DNA of 64,000 nucleotides, taken from NCBI RefSeq assembly GCF_024752305.1, contig NZ_JANTHX010000005.1, forward strand, positions 275,050-339,049, given 5' to 3'. The notes beneath the pieces were generated by a model that saw only the letters and a program-made list of their open reading frames with translations, did not search any database and had not been told where the DNA came from. This document shows positions 6,672 through 17,198 of the stretch, piece after piece. The position numbers and the translations under genes are program-made. The stretch's first letter is position 1. Each line of letters opens with the position of its first letter. The stretch comes from Protaetiibacter mangrovi (GTDB lineage Bacteria > Actinomycetota > Actinomycetes > Actinomycetales > Microbacteriaceae).

Positions 6672-9600
6672 ATGAGCTACCCCCGACACGCCGCCGCAGG
6701 TGACACCCCCGCCGAGGGCGTTCCCGCGTCCCCGCGTTTCCCGGCCATCGAGCGCGACATCCTCGCCTACTGGAAGCACGACGGCACCTTCGAGGCGTCG
6801 ATCGCCGAGCACGAGGGGGCCCCCGAGTGGGTCTTCTACGACGGCCCGCCGTTCGCCAACGGCCTGCCGCACTACGGCCACCTGCTCACCGGCTACGCGA
6901 AGGACGTCTTCCCGCGCTACCAGACCATGCGCGGCAAGCAGGTGCACCGCCGCTTCGGCTGGGACACCCACGGGCTCCCGGCCGAGCTCGAGGCGATGCG
7001 CCAGCTCGGCATCACCACGAAGGACGAGATCGAGCAGATGGGCATCGGCGCGTTCAACGCGAAGGCGCGCGAGTCGGTGCTGCACTACACGCAGGAGTGG
7101 CAGGACTACGTCACGCGCCAGGCGCGCTGGGTGGACTTCGAGAACGACTACAAGACGCTCGACGTGACGTTCATGGAGTCGGTGCTGTGGGCCTTCTCGC
7201 AGCTGCACGCGAAGGGCCTCGCCTACGAGGGCTTCCGCGTGCTGCCGTACTGCTGGAACGACGAGACCCCGCTCTCGAACCACGAGCTGCGCATGGACGA
7301 CGACGTCTACCAGATGCGTCAGGACCAGTCGGTCACGGTGACCTTCCCGCTCGTCGGCGAGAAGGCGGAGGCGCTCGGCCTCACCGCGGTGGCCGCGCTC
7401 GCCTGGACGACCACCCCCTGGACGCTGCCGACCAACGCCGCGCTCGCCGTGGGTCCGGAGATCGCCTACGCCGTCGTGCCCGCGGGCCCGGCGGGCGCCG
7501 CCAACGGTCTCGAGGGCGACGCGGCGCGCTTCCTGCTCGCCGCCGACACCGTGGCCGCCTACGCGAAGGACCTCGGCTACCCGGATGCCGCATCCGCGGT
7601 CGCCGCCGTCGAGCGCACCGTCGCGGGCGCCGAGCTCGGCGGGGTGCAGTACGACCGACTGTGGGACTACTACGTCGACCAGTACGGTCCGGCGGCGTTC
7701 ACGATCCTGGTTGCCGACTACGTCGCCACGGGCGAGGGTACCGGCATCGTGCACCAGGCGCCTGCCTACGGCGAGGACGACCAGCTGACCACCGCGGCGG
7801 CCGGCATCCCGGTCGTGCTCTCGCTCGACGACGGCGGCCGGTTCCTGCCCGCCGTGACGGATGTCGCGGGGCTCCGCTGGGACGAGGCGAACAAGCCCCT
7901 CATCCAGAAGCTGCGGGCCGAGAAGCGCCTGCTGCAGCTGAAGAGCTACGAGCACAGCTACCCGCACTGCTGGCGCTGCCGGAAGCCCCTCATCTACAAG
8001 GCCGTGTCGAGCTGGTTCGTGCGGGTGCCGGAGATCAAGGAGCGGATGCTCGAGCTCAACCAGCAGATCAACTGGGTGCCCGAGAACGTCAAGGACGGCC
8101 AGTTCGGCAAGTGGCTCGCGAACGCCCGCGACTGGTCGATCAGCCGCAACCGCTACTGGGGGAGCCCGATCCCGGTGTGGAAGTCGGACGACCCCGAGTA
8201 CCCGCGGGTCGACGTCTACGGATCGCTCGAGGAGCTCGAGCGCGACTTCGGGCGCCTGCCGCTGGACGAGAACGGCGAGCCGAACCTGCACCGGCCCTAC
8301 ATCGACGAGCTGACCCGCCCGAACCCCGACGACCCGACCGGCCGCAGCACGATGCGCCGCATCGAGGACGTGCTCGACGTGTGGTTCGACTCGGGCTCGA
8401 TGCCGTTCGCGCAGGTGCACTACCCGTTCGAGAACCGCGAGTGGTTCGACGGCGCCGACGGGGAGGAGGGGCACAACCCCTCCGACTTCATCGTCGAGTA
8501 CATCGGGCAGACCCGCGGCTGGTTCTACGTGATGCACGTGCTCGCGACGGCGCTCTTCGACCGCCCGGCCTACAAGAACGTGCTGAGCCACGGCATCGTG
8601 CTCGGCTCCGACGGTCAGAAGATGTCGAAGTCGCTGCGCAACTACCCCGACGTCTCCGAGGTCTTCGACCGGGATGGCGCGGATGCGATGCGCTGGTTCC
8701 TGCTGTCGGGTTCCGTCATCCGCGGCGGCAACCTCATCGTCACCGAGGAGGGCATCCGCCAGGGCGTGCGCGAGGTCATGCTGCCGCTCTGGTCGAGCTA
8801 CTACTTCTTCACCCTCTATGCGAACGCGAGCGAAGGCGGCTACACCGCCACCCGCCGAACCGACTCCGCGCATCCGCTCGACCGCTACCTGCTCGCCAAG
8901 ATGGGTGACGTGGTCCGCGAGGTGACCGAGCGGCTCGACGACTTCGACACCCCGCTCGCGAGCGCGGCGCTGCGCGAGTTCGCCGAGGTGCTCACCAACT
9001 GGTACGTGCGGCGCAGCCGCGACCGCTTCTGGGCGGGCGACGACCCGGGCGCGTTCGACACCCTGTACACGGTGCTCGAGACGTTCACCCGGCTCGCGGC
9101 CCCGTTGCTGCCGCTCGTGGCGGAGGAGATCTGGCGCGGTCTCACCGGCGGGCGCAGTGTGCACCTGGAGGACTGGCCGGACGCATCCGAGTTCCCGCTC
9201 GACGCCGAGCTCGTGCGGTCGATGGACCGCGTGCGCGAGATCGCGTCGTCGGGTCTGGCGCTCCGCAAGGCGCAGAAGCTGCGGGTGCGGCTGCCGCTCG
9301 CGGCGCTCACCGTGGTCGGGGCGGACGCCGACGCGCTCGCCGGCTACGCCGACATCCTGCGCGACGAGCTGAACGTGAAGTCGCTCGCCCTGGTGCCGCT
9401 CGTCGAGTCGAGCCTCGCCGACTTCGGCATCACGAGGCGCCTGTCGGTCAACGCGCGCGCCCTCGGGCCGCGCATCGGCAAGGACGTGCAGCGGGTCATC
9501 CAGGCCGCGAAGTCGGGCGACTGGTCGGTCGACGGCGACACGGTCGTCGCGGGTGGCGTCGAGCTCGTGACGGGGGAGTACGAGCTGGAGCTCACCGTCG

Positions 9601-9950
9601 CCGACGCGTCGAGCGCGATCGCGTTCCTGCCGACCGGCGGTTTCGTGGTGCTCGACACCGCGGTCACCCCGGAGCTCGCCGCCGAGGGCTTCGTGCGCGA
9701 CTTCATCCGCCGCGTGCAGCAGGCCCGCCGCGACGCGGGGCTCGAGGTGACCGACCGCATCGCGCTCGAGGTGGAGGCGTCCGCATCCGCAGCCGCGGCG
9801 CTGGAGTCCCACCGCGCGCTCGTCGCGGACGCCGTGCTCGCGACCTCGTTCGAGGTGCGGGCCGTCGAGGCGGTCTCGGCGGGCGAGTGGGCCGACCACG
9901 AGTCCGACCCCGAGTCCGGCGACAGCGCGTTCCGGCTGGCCCGCGCATGA
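6672..9950 (+). CDS. ileS: Isoleucine-tRNA ligase, type 2 (eukaryote-like)
   Basis: 1092 aa class Ia synthetase that charges tRNA-Ile. The HIGH motif is in the HYGH form at residues 67-70 ([16 protein letters not shown]). The WDTHGLPAE block follows, the CP1 editing region contains [16 protein letters not shown], and KMSKS is at 650-654 ([13 protein letters not shown]). The length and these sequence forms match the type 2 (IleS2-like) enzymes. From family knowledge, these are often intrinsically mupirocin-tolerant. The ATG at 6672 follows the T-box directly; the upstream in-frame ATG at 6540 lies inside the T-box leader and is not used. Confidence 0.97.
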   Translation: MSYPRHAAAGDTPAEGVPASPRFPAIERDILAYWKHDGTFEASIAEHEGAPEWVFYDGPPFANGLPHYGHLLTGYAKDVFPRYQTMRGKQVHRRFGWDTHGLPAELEAMRQLGITTKDEIEQMGIGAFNAKARESVLHYTQEWQDYVTRQARWVDFENDYKTLDVTFMESVLWAFSQLHAKGLAYEGFRVLPYCWNDETPLSNHELRMDDDVYQMRQDQSVTVTFPLVGEKAEALGLTAVAALAWTTTPWTLPTNAALAVGPEIAYAVVPAGPAGAANGLEGDAARFLLAADTVAAYAKDLGYPDAASAVAAVERTVAGAELGGVQYDRLWDYYVDQYGPAAFTILVADYVATGEGTGIVHQAPAYGEDDQLTTAAAGIPVVLSLDDGGRFLPAVTDVAGLRWDEANKPLIQKLRAEKRLLQLKSYEHSYPHCWRCRKPLIYKAVSSWFVRVPEIKERMLELNQQINWVPENVKDGQFGKWLANARDWSISRNRYWGSPIPVWKSDDPEYPRVDVYGSLEELERDFGRLPLDENGEPNLHRPYIDELTRPNPDDPTGRSTMRRIEDVLDVWFDSGSMPFAQVHYPFENREWFDGADGEEGHNPSDFIVEYIGQTRGWFYVMHVLATALFDRPAYKNVLSHGIVLGSDGQKMSKSLRNYPDVSEVFDRDGADAMRWFLLSGSVIRGGNLIVTEEGIRQGVREVMLPLWSSYYFFTLYANASEGGYTATRRTDSAHPLDRYLLAKMGDVVREVTERLDDFDTPLASAALREFAEVLTNWYVRRSRDRFWAGDDPGAFDTLYTVLETFTRLAAPLLPLVAEEIWRGLTGGRSVHLEDWPDASEFPLDAELVRSMDRVREIASSGLALRKAQKLRVRLPLAALTVVGADADALAGYADILRDELNVKSLALVPLVESSLADFGITRRLSVNARALGPRIGKDVQRVIQAAKSGDWSVDGDTVVAGGVELVTGEYELELTVADASSAIAFLPTGGFVVLDTAVTPELAAEGFVRDFIRRVQQARRDAGLEVTDRIALEVEASASAAAALESHRALVADAVLATSFEVRAVEAVSAGEWADHESDPESGDSAFRLARA

Positions 9951-9971
9951 CGGCCTCCATCCGTCACACGG

Positions 9972-10010
9972 ATTCCTTGATTCGGGTTGCAGGGCTCCGT
10001 GATTTGGGAG
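9972..10010. repeat. Copy of the CTCCTTGATTCGGG repeat family
   Basis: A composite of TTCCTTGATTCGGGTTGC followed by the diverged CTCCGTGATTTGGGAG. It is the same bipartite element that occurs twice, inverted, at 17985-18114. It lies between ileS and the folC ribosome binding site. Confidence 0.7.
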
Positions 10011-10032
10011 ACTGGACGGGGAGGGAGCTCGC

Positions 10033-11424
10033 ATGAGCGCAGACGACGACGCGCAGAGCGCCTACGACGAGGCCGAGGCCGCCGAGCACCGGGCGGCGGC
10101 GGATGCGGCGTACGCCGAACTGCTGGGCCGGGTCGGCGAGGGGGCGCCGCGACCGCGGCTCGAGCCCACCCGCCGAGCCGTCGAGCTGCTCGGCGACGTG
10201 CACCGGGCCGCCCCCGTCGTGCACATCACCGGAACCAACGGCAAGACCTCGACCAGTCGCATGATCGAGTCGCTGCTGCGCGCCACCGGGCTGCGCACGG
10301 GCCTCCTCACGAGTCCGCACCTCGTGCGGGTGACCGAGCGCATCATGATCGACGGCGAGCCCATCAGCGACGAGGCGTTCGCGCGCAACTGGGACGACGT
10401 CCGCCCCTACCTGCTCATGGTCGACGCCGAGCTCGCCGCCGACGGCGAGGAGACGCTGACCTTCTTCGAGGCCCTCACCGTGCTCGCCTTCGCGAGCTTC
10501 GCCGACGCCCCCGTCGACGTCGTCGTGCTCGAGGTGGGCATGGGCGGCGAGTGGGACTCGACGAACGTCGCCGACGGCCAGGTCGCCGTGTTCACCCCCA
10601 TCGCCCTCGACCACACGCAACGGCTCGGCTCGACGGTCGCCGAGATCGCCCGCACCAAGGCCGGCATCATCAAGCCCGCCTCCTCGGTCGTCACCGCGAT
10701 CCAGCCCATCGAGGCGCTCGACGAGCTGCGCTCCGCGGCGCTGCAGGACGAGGCGACGGTCGCCATCGAGCGCGCCGACTTCGCGCTCGAGTCGACGACG
10801 GTCGCGGTCGGCGGGCAGGTCGTCGACATCCGGGGCCGCGCCGGGCGCTACCGCGACGTGTTCCTGCCGCTCTACGGCGACCACCAGGCGCAGAACGCGA
10901 CGATCGCGGTGGCCGCGGTCGAGTCGTTCCTCGGCGACGGCACGCTCGCCCTCGATCCGGATGTCGTGGCCGAGGGCCTCGGACGCGCCACCTCGCCCGG
11001 TCGCCTGCAGCTGGTCGGCGTCGAGCCCACGGTGCTCGTCGACGCCGCGCACAACCCGCACGGCGCGGCAGCCCTCGCGACCGCCCTGCGCGAGTACTTC
11101 GACTTCGACGAGTTCGCGATCGTGCTCGGCGTGCTCGCCGACAAGGACGCCCACGGGATCGTGCGCGAGCTCGCGGTCGTCGCGAGCCGTGTCGACGTGA
11201 CCCGGCCGCAGTCCGACCGCGCGCTGCCCGCCGAGGAGCTCGTCGAGCTCGTCCGTGAGGACGTCGAACCGGATGCGGTGCGTCTGCACGACGACGTCGC
11301 CGACGCGGTCGAGGCGGCCCGCGAGTGGGCGGCCCAGTCGCCGCGGCGTGCCGTCGTCGTCGCCGGCTCCATCACCCTCGTCGGCGAGGTCATCGCGCTC
11401 GCCGAGGCGGAGGGCTGGAAGTAG
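10033..11424 (+). CDS. folC: Folylpolyglutamate synthase / dihydrofolate synthase
   Basis: 463 aa Mur-ligase-family enzyme that adds glutamate to dihydropteroate or folates in the cytoplasm. The P-loop HITGTNGKTSTS (GTNGKTS at residues 67-73), the LEVGMGGEWDSTN block, LDHTQRLGSTVAEIARTKAG and the C-terminal DAAHNPHGA segment are all diagnostic. It has a purine-rich GGGAGGGAG ribosome binding site. It is the first gene of a four-gene overlapping unit (folC, DUF4233, ndk, phosphatase). Its TAG stop overlaps the next GTG start. Confidence 0.95.
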   Translation: MSADDDAQSAYDEAEAAEHRAAADAAYAELLGRVGEGAPRPRLEPTRRAVELLGDVHRAAPVVHITGTNGKTSTSRMIESLLRATGLRTGLLTSPHLVRVTERIMIDGEPISDEAFARNWDDVRPYLLMVDAELAADGEETLTFFEALTVLAFASFADAPVDVVVLEVGMGGEWDSTNVADGQVAVFTPIALDHTQRLGSTVAEIARTKAGIIKPASSVVTAIQPIEALDELRSAALQDEATVAIERADFALESTTVAVGGQVVDIRGRAGRYRDVFLPLYGDHQAQNATIAVAAVESFLGDGTLALDPDVVAEGLGRATSPGRLQLVGVEPTVLVDAAHNPHGAAALATALREYFDFDEFAIVLGVLADKDAHGIVRELAVVASRVDVTRPQSDRALPAEELVELVREDVEPDAVRLHDDVADAVEAAREWAAQSPRRAVVVAGSITLVGEVIALAEAEGWK

Positions 11425-11828
11425 TGGCCCGCATCCGGCGCGAGCGCTCGCTCACCGAGACGCTGCTGTCGATCACGCTCGGGCTCGAGGCGGCCATGAT
11501 GTTCTTCGCCTCGCTCGTGATCTTCGGCCTCGACCGCCTCGACCCCGACTGGCTCGCGTTCGTCTACGGGGGGATCTTCATCCTGCTGCTGGTCGCCGCC
11601 GCGGGGGTGCAGCGTTGGCGCTGGGGCATCGCGTTCGGCGCGGTGCTGCAGCTCGCCCTCATCGCCTCCGGGTTCATCGAGCCCGGCATGTTCCTCGTCG
11701 GTGCGCTGTTCGTGGCCCTGTGGGCGTACTGCCTCGTGCGCGGACACCAGATCGACACCGCCAAGGCCGCCTGGCTCGCGGGCCAGACCGCCGCAACCCC
11801 CGCCCCGGAAGAAGGAGACGCCCCATGA
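11424..11828 (+). CDS. DUF4233 membrane protein
   Basis: 134 aa from the GTG at 11424, which overlaps the folC stop (TAGTG). After a short basic N-terminus (VARIRRERSLTETLLS) there are four hydrophobic helices (about residues 14-35, 40-60, 65-82 and 84-102) and a charged tail. A DUF4233 protein between folC and ndk is a conserved actinobacterial arrangement (family knowledge). Function is unknown. Its stop overlaps ndk as ATGA. Confidence 0.85.
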   Translation: MARIRRERSLTETLLSITLGLEAAMMFFASLVIFGLDRLDPDWLAFVYGGIFILLLVAAAGVQRWRWGIAFGAVLQLALIASGFIEPGMFLVGALFVALWAYCLVRGHQIDTAKAAWLAGQTAATPAPEEGDAP

Positions 11829-12250
11829 CCGACGTCGAAGAGACCCTCGTGATCGTCAAGCCCGACGGCGTGGCCCGCAACCTCACCGGCGAGATCCTGC
11901 GCCGCATCGAGGCGAAGGGCTACCAGCTCGTCGACATCCGCCTGCTGCAGGCGGATCGCGAGCTGCTGGCCGCCCACTACGAGGAGCACGAGGGCAAGCC
12001 GTTCTACGAGCCCCTCGTCGAGTTCATGCAGTCCGGTCCGGTCGTCGCGATGCGCGTCGCGGGCAACCGGGTGATCGAGGGATTCCGCTCGCTCGCCGGC
12101 ACCACCGACCCCACGAGCGCGGCGCCCGGCACGATCCGCGGCGACCTCGGCCGCGACTGGGGCCTCAAGGTGCAGCAGAACCTGGTGCACGGCTCCGACT
12201 CGCCGGAGTCGGCGGCGCGCGAGCTGGCGCTCTGGTTCCCGGTCGGCTGA
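11825..12250 (+). CDS. ndk: Nucleoside diphosphate kinase
   Basis: 141 aa, the standard length. It transfers the gamma-phosphate from NTP to NDP through a phosphohistidine; the catalytic His is H122 in NLVHGSDSPESA. TLVIVKPDGVARN at the N-terminus and GTTDPTSAAPGTIRGDLGRD are the nucleotide-binding signatures. Start and stop overlap the neighbouring genes (ATGA upstream, TGATG downstream), so translation is coupled along the folC unit. Confidence 0.97.
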   Translation: MTDVEETLVIVKPDGVARNLTGEILRRIEAKGYQLVDIRLLQADRELLAAHYEEHEGKPFYEPLVEFMQSGPVVAMRVAGNRVIEGFRSLAGTTDPTSAAPGTIRGDLGRDWGLKVQQNLVHGSDSPESAARELALWFPVG

Positions 12251-13044
12251 TGGGAGAGCCGGGCGCCCCGATCGCGCTCGCGACCCTGCCCAACCTCCGC
12301 GACGCGGGCGGCTGGCCGACCGTCGACGGGCGACGGGTGCGCACCGGCGTGCTCTACCGCTCGACGGCGCTCGACCGCCTCGCCGGGGCGGATGCGGATG
12401 CCGTGGCCGCCCTCGGCATCCGCTGCGTCGTCGACTTCCGCACCGCCACCGAGCGCACGAACCAGCCGGACCGCCCGCCCGCCGGGGTGCGTGAGCTCGT
12501 CGAGGACGTGCTCGCCGACTCGCAGATCGCGGTGCCCGCCCAGATGCAGGCGTTCTTCCGCGACCCGGCGCGTGCGGCGACCTTCCTCACGGGTGGGGGA
12601 GCGGCCGAGGCGATGCGCGCCGCGTACCGCGAGTTCATCACCCTGCCGAGTGCGCGCTCGGGTCTCGCGTCGTTCTACCGGCTGCTGCTCGACGACGCGG
12701 ACCTCCCCGTGCTCTACCACTGCACGACCGGCAAGGACCGCACCGGGTGGGCGACGGCCGCGCTGCTGACGCTGCTCGGAGTGTCGGAGGACGACGTCTA
12801 CCGCGAGTACCTGCTCACCAACGAGCAGCTGCTGCCGGTGCTCGAGCCGCTGTTCGAGCGGTTCGCCGCCCACGGCGTCCCCCGCGAGCAGCTCGCCCCC
12901 GTGCTCGGCGTCGACCGCGCGTACCTCGACGAGTCGTTCGTCGCGGTGCGTGCGGCGTTCGACACGATCGAGCGCTACTTCGCCGAGGGTCTCGGCATCA
13001 CCGACGCCGAGCAGCGGCAGCTGCGCGACCGCCTGCTCGTCTGA
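12250..13044 (+). CDS. Tyrosine-protein phosphatase (Y_phosphatase3 type)
   Basis: 264 aa. NLRDAGGWPTVDGRRVRTGVLYRS is split here as two conserved halves: NLRDAGGWP near residue 17 and VRTGVLYRSTAL near 31. The catalytic loop HCTTGKDRTG has nucleophile C158 and phosphate-binding R164. These define the PtpB/SidA-like lipid or protein phosphatase family (PF13350). The start overlaps the ndk stop. The physiological substrate is not deducible; some family members dephosphorylate phosphoinositides as well as phosphotyrosine. Confidence 0.9.
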   Translation: MGEPGAPIALATLPNLRDAGGWPTVDGRRVRTGVLYRSTALDRLAGADADAVAALGIRCVVDFRTATERTNQPDRPPAGVRELVEDVLADSQIAVPAQMQAFFRDPARAATFLTGGGAAEAMRAAYREFITLPSARSGLASFYRLLLDDADLPVLYHCTTGKDRTGWATAALLTLLGVSEDDVYREYLLTNEQLLPVLEPLFERFAAHGVPREQLAPVLGVDRAYLDESFVAVRAAFDTIERYFAEGLGITDAEQRQLRDRLLV

Positions 13045-13050
13045 GGGACC

Positions 13051-13881
13051 TCAGCCCTGCAGCTTGGCGATCTCCGCGTTGACGAAGTCGTCGAAGCTCT
13101 GGTTCGAGTTGTCCCACTTGGTGCCGTTGATGACGACCGTCGGGGTGCCCGAGATGCCGGAGCGCGCCGTCGCCGAGGTCACCCACGGCGTGAAGCTCTC
13201 GCCGTTGATGCAGTCGACGACGTCCTGGTCGTCGACGCCGGCACCCGTCACGATGTCGACGAGGTCGGCGTTGCTGAGGCCCACCCCGCCTTCGTCGGCC
13301 TGGTTCGCGTACATGGCGCTCATGACGTCGAGGAACTGCTCGGGCGCGTAGTTCGCCACGCAGGCGCCGACGTTGTTGGCGCGCGTCGCCACCTCGCGGC
13401 CCGTGAAGGCGTGGTCGAGGATCGCGACCGGGTGCACCTCGAGGGTCGCGCTTCCGGAGGCGACGAGCTGCTGGATGCTGTCGGAGTACGCCTGCTCGAA
13501 CTGCTGGCAGATCGGGCAGGTGAAGTCGACGTAGGTGACGATGTTGAGCAGCCCGTCGCGCGGGGTGGTCGCCACCGGGTCGGCGCCCTTCGCGATGGCC
13601 TTCGTCGGTACGTACTGCACGCCGTCGTCGCCGTCCGATTCGAACAGGATGCCGTCGCTGATCATGTTCTCGGGGCCGGCCTCCTTCTTGGGCGGCGGCT
13701 GGAGGGCGATGACGGCCCAGACGACTCCGGCGACGATCGCGATGATCGCGACCGAGGCGATCGTCGGGATGAGCCACTTGAGCAGCTTCTGTCGCTGCTG
13801 CTGCTTCTCGCGGGCGACGCGGGCGGCCTCGCGGGCCTCCTCACGGCGCTGGTTCTTGGTGGGCCTGGGCGCGTTGGTCAC
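13051..13881 (-). CDS. Membrane-anchored DsbA-like thioredoxin-fold oxidoreductase
   Basis: 276 aa. A charged cytoplasmic N-terminus (about 35 aa), a signal-anchor helix at roughly 36-61, then an extracytoplasmic thioredoxin fold with active site C122-P-I-C125 (VDFTCPICQQFE) and the cis-Pro loop SGTPTVVING. An inserted helical domain carries two more cysteines (ACVANY and VVDCING). It would introduce disulfides into exported proteins. The VKOR gene 64 nt upstream is its expected reoxidation partner. Confidence 0.92.
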   Translation of the reverse strand: MTNAPRPTKNQRREEAREAARVAREKQQQRQKLLKWLIPTIASVAIIAIVAGVVWAVIALQPPPKKEAGPENMISDGILFESDGDDGVQYVPTKAIAKGADPVATTPRDGLLNIVTYVDFTCPICQQFEQAYSDSIQQLVASGSATLEVHPVAILDHAFTGREVATRANNVGACVANYAPEQFLDVMSAMYANQADEGGVGLSNADLVDIVTGAGVDDQDVVDCINGESFTPWVTSATARSGISGTPTVVINGTKWDNSNQSFDDFVNAEIAKLQG

Positions 13882-13945
13882 GGGTGGAATCCTGAACGGT
13901 CGGGATCGGAGGACGCTGGGAAGGTGCGGGACGAGTCTACGGGGC

Positions 13946-14614
13946 TCAGAACAGGCTCTGGATGACGGGGAACTGCGTCTGGGCGATGACGAAGATGACG
14001 AGCATCACGACGATCGTGATGGGCGCCACCCACGGCAGCAGGGCGCGTCCCGCGCGTCGGGCGCCTGCGCCGAAGACCCCGTCGGCCATGTTGCGGAAGG
14101 TCACCGCGAAGAACGTCGGATACGTGACCGACCACGTGAGCACGCAGTAGGGGCAGAGGGTGCGCAGCTCGCCGATCGACTGGGCGGCGAGCCAGATCAC
14201 GAAGACGACGGCGAGCCCGACGACCGCGTTGAAGACGATCCAGTACCAGCGCGGGAACTTCGCGCCCGCGAGCACCGAGACGCCGACCACGATGGGTGCC
14301 ATCCAGCAGATGAGCCCGATGATCGGGTTGGGGAAGCCGAACAGCGAGCCCTGCCACGATTCGAGGTTCTTGCCGCACTGCACGAAGACGCTCACGTTGC
14401 AGCTGAGGATCGCGTCCGGGTTCTTCAGCACCTCGATCTTCTCGAGGGTGAGCGCGAAGGCTGCGAACTCGCCGATCAGTCCCGCCAGGATCAGCCAGAT
14501 GCCGAAGATCCACGGGCGGCGGGCGGGCGCATCCGGAGCCTCGTCATCGAGGATGTCGTCGTCGAATTCGTCCTCTGGATCGAGTTCGGCGGCGGTGGCG
14601 GCGACGTCGGTCAT
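13946..14614 (-). CDS. Vitamin K epoxide reductase (VKOR) family protein
   Basis: 222 aa with an acidic cytoplasmic N-terminus and five predicted membrane helices. It has the VKOR signatures: a loop cysteine pair C72/C80 (SCNVSVFVQCGK) and the quinone-reducing active site C154-P-Y-C157 (RTLCPYCVLTW). Bacterial VKOR replaces DsbB: it passes electrons from the DsbA-like partner to menaquinone. The gene immediately precedes that partner on the same strand, which fits an operon for oxidative folding. Confidence 0.93.
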   Translation of the reverse strand: MTDVAATAAELDPEDEFDDDILDDEAPDAPARRPWIFGIWLILAGLIGEFAAFALTLEKIEVLKNPDAILSCNVSVFVQCGKNLESWQGSLFGFPNPIIGLICWMAPIVVGVSVLAGAKFPRWYWIVFNAVVGLAVVFVIWLAAQSIGELRTLCPYCVLTWSVTYPTFFAVTFRNMADGVFGAGARRAGRALLPWVAPITIVVMLVIFVIAQTQFPVIQSLF

Positions 14615-14936
14615 GGCCCGATCCTGCCACGCCGTGCATGAGGAAATGCCGCGAACGGCATCGGCGTGCGATAATCGTCGCAGTCGCCCCCCGTGGGCTG
14701 ACGACAAAGCTTGACCGGGCATACCGGGCCAGCGGATGCTCTCGCCGCGTCGAGGGACATCCAGACGGATAGCCAGTTCCGACTGCGGTGAGAGCGCAGG
14801 CGCTGTGACAGGGCGCGCGACCGACCGCCTGTGCGAGGTCGCTGAACAGACAAAGGATTTGCATCCCGTTCCGACGGGAAGGCACGAGAGTACCCGGAGG
14901 CCGGCGCGGCCGCCCCGGGCGAGGAGTGCACCAGCG
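14615..14936 (+). promoter_or_regulatory. rne promoter and long 5' leader
   Basis: 322 bases without a supported gene between the divergent VKOR and rne starts. A -10 GATAAT lies at 14670-14675; no convincing -35 is seen. A transcript from there would have a leader of about 255 nt. It holds several short GC-rich inverted repeats, for example CCCGTTCC and GACGGGAAGG around 14866-14882. Long leaders are known for autoregulated RNase E genes, but no specific element is recognised here. Confidence 0.45.
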
Positions 14937-17198
14937 ATGGTGGAGAACGACGCACCCGGAACTCCCGTCGAGGAGGTCCCCCCGACCGAACAGGCCGAGC
15001 AGACCGGTCAGGCGGAGCAGGCCCCCGCCGCCGAGAAGCCGAAGAGGGCACCCCGCAGCCGGGCGAAGAAGGCGAAGGCCGAGCCGGAGGTCCCCACGGA
15101 GACGCCGGCGACTGCCGAGGCCGTCGCCGAGGACGCGGCCGACGGGGGCTCCCCGTTCGCACTGCTGTTCCAGGCGCCCCCGCCCCCGCCTCCGGGTGCC
15201 GCCGCACCGGCGGTCGCCGACGAGGAGGCGCCTGCCGGCTCGTCGCGTCGCCGCACCCGGCGCCGTTCGGGGGAGGCCCCGCGCGAGGGCGACGACGCCC
15301 CCGGCACGACCGTGCGGGTGCGCCAGCCGCGCAAGCAGCCCGAGCCCATCACCGAGCCGCAGAAGGTGAAGGGTTCGACCCGTCTCGAGGCGAAGAAGCA
15401 GCGTCGCCGTGACGGCCGGGACGCCGGTCGCCGGCGCCCCGTCATCACCGAGGCCGAGTTCCTCGCCCGTCGTGAGTCGGTCGACCGGCAGATGGTGGTG
15501 CGCTCGAAGTTCGGCCGCATCCAGATCGGCGTGCTCGAGGACGGCGTGCTCGTGGAGCACTACGTCGCCCGCGCCGCGGATGCCAGCCTCATCGGCAACG
15601 TCTACCTCGGTCGCGTGCAGAACGTGCTGCCGAGCATGGAGGCGGCGTTCGTCGACATCGGTCGCGGCCGCAACGCCGTGCTGTACTCCGGCGAGGTCGA
15701 CTGGGAGGCCGCCGCGGCCGCCGCCGAGGAGGCCGGTCGGGAGAAGAACCAGGCCCGCAAGATCGAACTCGCGCTCAAGCCCGGCGACCGGGTGCTCGTG
15801 CAGGTCACGAAGGACCCGGTGGGCCACAAGGGCGCCCGCCTGACCAGCCAGATCAGCCTCCCGGGCCGCTTCCTGGTGTACGTGCCCGGCGGCTCCATGA
15901 ACGGCATCAGCCGTAAGCTCCCCGACACGGAGCGCGCGCGCCTCAAGAAGATCCTCAAGGAGGTGCTGCCGGACGACGCGGGCGTCATCGTGCGCACCGC
16001 CGCCGAGGGCGCCACCGAGGAGCAGCTGACCCTCGACGTGCAGCGGCTCACCTCGCAGTGGGCCGAGATCCAGCGCGCCGTCGAGACCCAGCAGGCGCCC
16101 GCCCTGCTGCACTCCGAGCCCGACCTGCTCGTGAAGATCATCCGCGACGTGTTCAACGAGGACTTCCAGAAGCTCGTCATCGCGGGCGACGACGCGCAGG
16201 CGACGATCGAGAAGTACCTCACGGCCGTCGCCCCCGACCTGCTCGACCGCGTCGAGATCTACTCCGACGAGGTCGACAGCTTCGACAAGCACCGCATCAC
16301 CGAGCAGATCGAGAAGGCCCTCGAGCGCAAGGTGTGGCTGCCGTCCGGCGGGTCGCTCATCATCGACCGCACCGAGGCGATGACCGTCATCGACGTCAAC
16401 ACCGGCAAGTTCGTGGGATCCGGCGGCAACCTCGAGGAGACCGTCACCAAGAACAACCTGGAGGCCGCGGAGGAGATCGTGCGCCAGCTGCGGCTGCGCG
16501 ACATCGGCGGCATCATCGTGGTCGACTTCATCGACATGGTGCTCGAGTCGAACCGCGACCTCGTGCTGCGCCGTCTCGTCGAGTGCCTCTCGCGCGACCG
16601 CACCAAGCACCAGGTGGCCGAGGTCACCTCGCTCGGGCTCGTGCAGATGACCCGCAAGAAGCTCGGCCTCGGGCTCGTCGAGTCGTTCAGCGAGACCTGC
16701 GAGGTCTGCGCCGGCCGCGGCATCATCGTGCACCACGACCCGGTGTTCAAGCACCGCGGACCGCAGGCCGAGCAGCCCTCGGGCGGATCGTCCCGTTCGC
16801 GTCGCGGTCGCGGCGGCAACGGCAACGGCGGCGGGAACGGCAACGGCGGCGGCAACGGGGGAGCGGCATCCGCCCCCAAGGCCGGCGGTGGCACGCACGA
16901 GATCACCGACGACGTGCGCAACGCCCTCGCGAAGATCGCCGCGAAGACCGTGCACCACGACGAGCACGCGGAGCCCGCCCCCGAGCAGGTCGCCGAGGCG
17001 GTCGCGGAGGCGCCGGTCGAGATCCTCGACATCCCGATCGAGCCGGTGCGGGGCGAGAAGCCGCGCGTCGCCGACGCGGATGCCGTGCTCGGCTCGGTGC
17101 TCGACGCCCTCCCCGAGCCCAAGAAGCCGGGTCAGGGTCGCTCGCGCCGCTCGCGTCGCGCCTCCTCGTCGGCGGGTTCGCCCACCCAGGCGGAGTGA
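14937..17198 (+). CDS. rne: Ribonuclease E/G
   Basis: 753 aa endoribonuclease for mRNA decay and rRNA processing. The first 190 residues are an acidic then basic Ala/Pro-rich extension. The S1 domain follows (KFGRIQIGVLEDGVLVEHYV...), then the RNase H-like and DNase I-like catalytic regions with metal-binding D486 (TVIDVNTGKF) and D530 (IVVDFIDM). The zinc-link is C588-E-V-C591. The C-terminal 150 residues are Gly/Asn- and Ala/Glu-rich and probably disordered, perhaps for degradosome contacts. The ATG at 14937 is preceded by GAGGAG. The stop abuts the facing gene's stop in TGATCA. Confidence 0.95.
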   Translation: MVENDAPGTPVEEVPPTEQAEQTGQAEQAPAAEKPKRAPRSRAKKAKAEPEVPTETPATAEAVAEDAADGGSPFALLFQAPPPPPPGAAAPAVADEEAPAGSSRRRTRRRSGEAPREGDDAPGTTVRVRQPRKQPEPITEPQKVKGSTRLEAKKQRRRDGRDAGRRRPVITEAEFLARRESVDRQMVVRSKFGRIQIGVLEDGVLVEHYVARAADASLIGNVYLGRVQNVLPSMEAAFVDIGRGRNAVLYSGEVDWEAAAAAAEEAGREKNQARKIELALKPGDRVLVQVTKDPVGHKGARLTSQISLPGRFLVYVPGGSMNGISRKLPDTERARLKKILKEVLPDDAGVIVRTAAEGATEEQLTLDVQRLTSQWAEIQRAVETQQAPALLHSEPDLLVKIIRDVFNEDFQKLVIAGDDAQATIEKYLTAVAPDLLDRVEIYSDEVDSFDKHRITEQIEKALERKVWLPSGGSLIIDRTEAMTVIDVNTGKFVGSGGNLEETVTKNNLEAAEEIVRQLRLRDIGGIIVVDFIDMVLESNRDLVLRRLVECLSRDRTKHQVAEVTSLGLVQMTRKKLGLGLVESFSETCEVCAGRGIIVHHDPVFKHRGPQAEQPSGGSSRSRRGRGGNGNGGGNGNGGGNGGAASAPKAGGGTHEITDDVRNALAKIAAKTVHHDEHAEPAPEQVAEAVAEAPVEILDIPIEPVRGEKPRVADADAVLGSVLDALPEPKKPGQGRSRRSRRASSSAGSPTQAE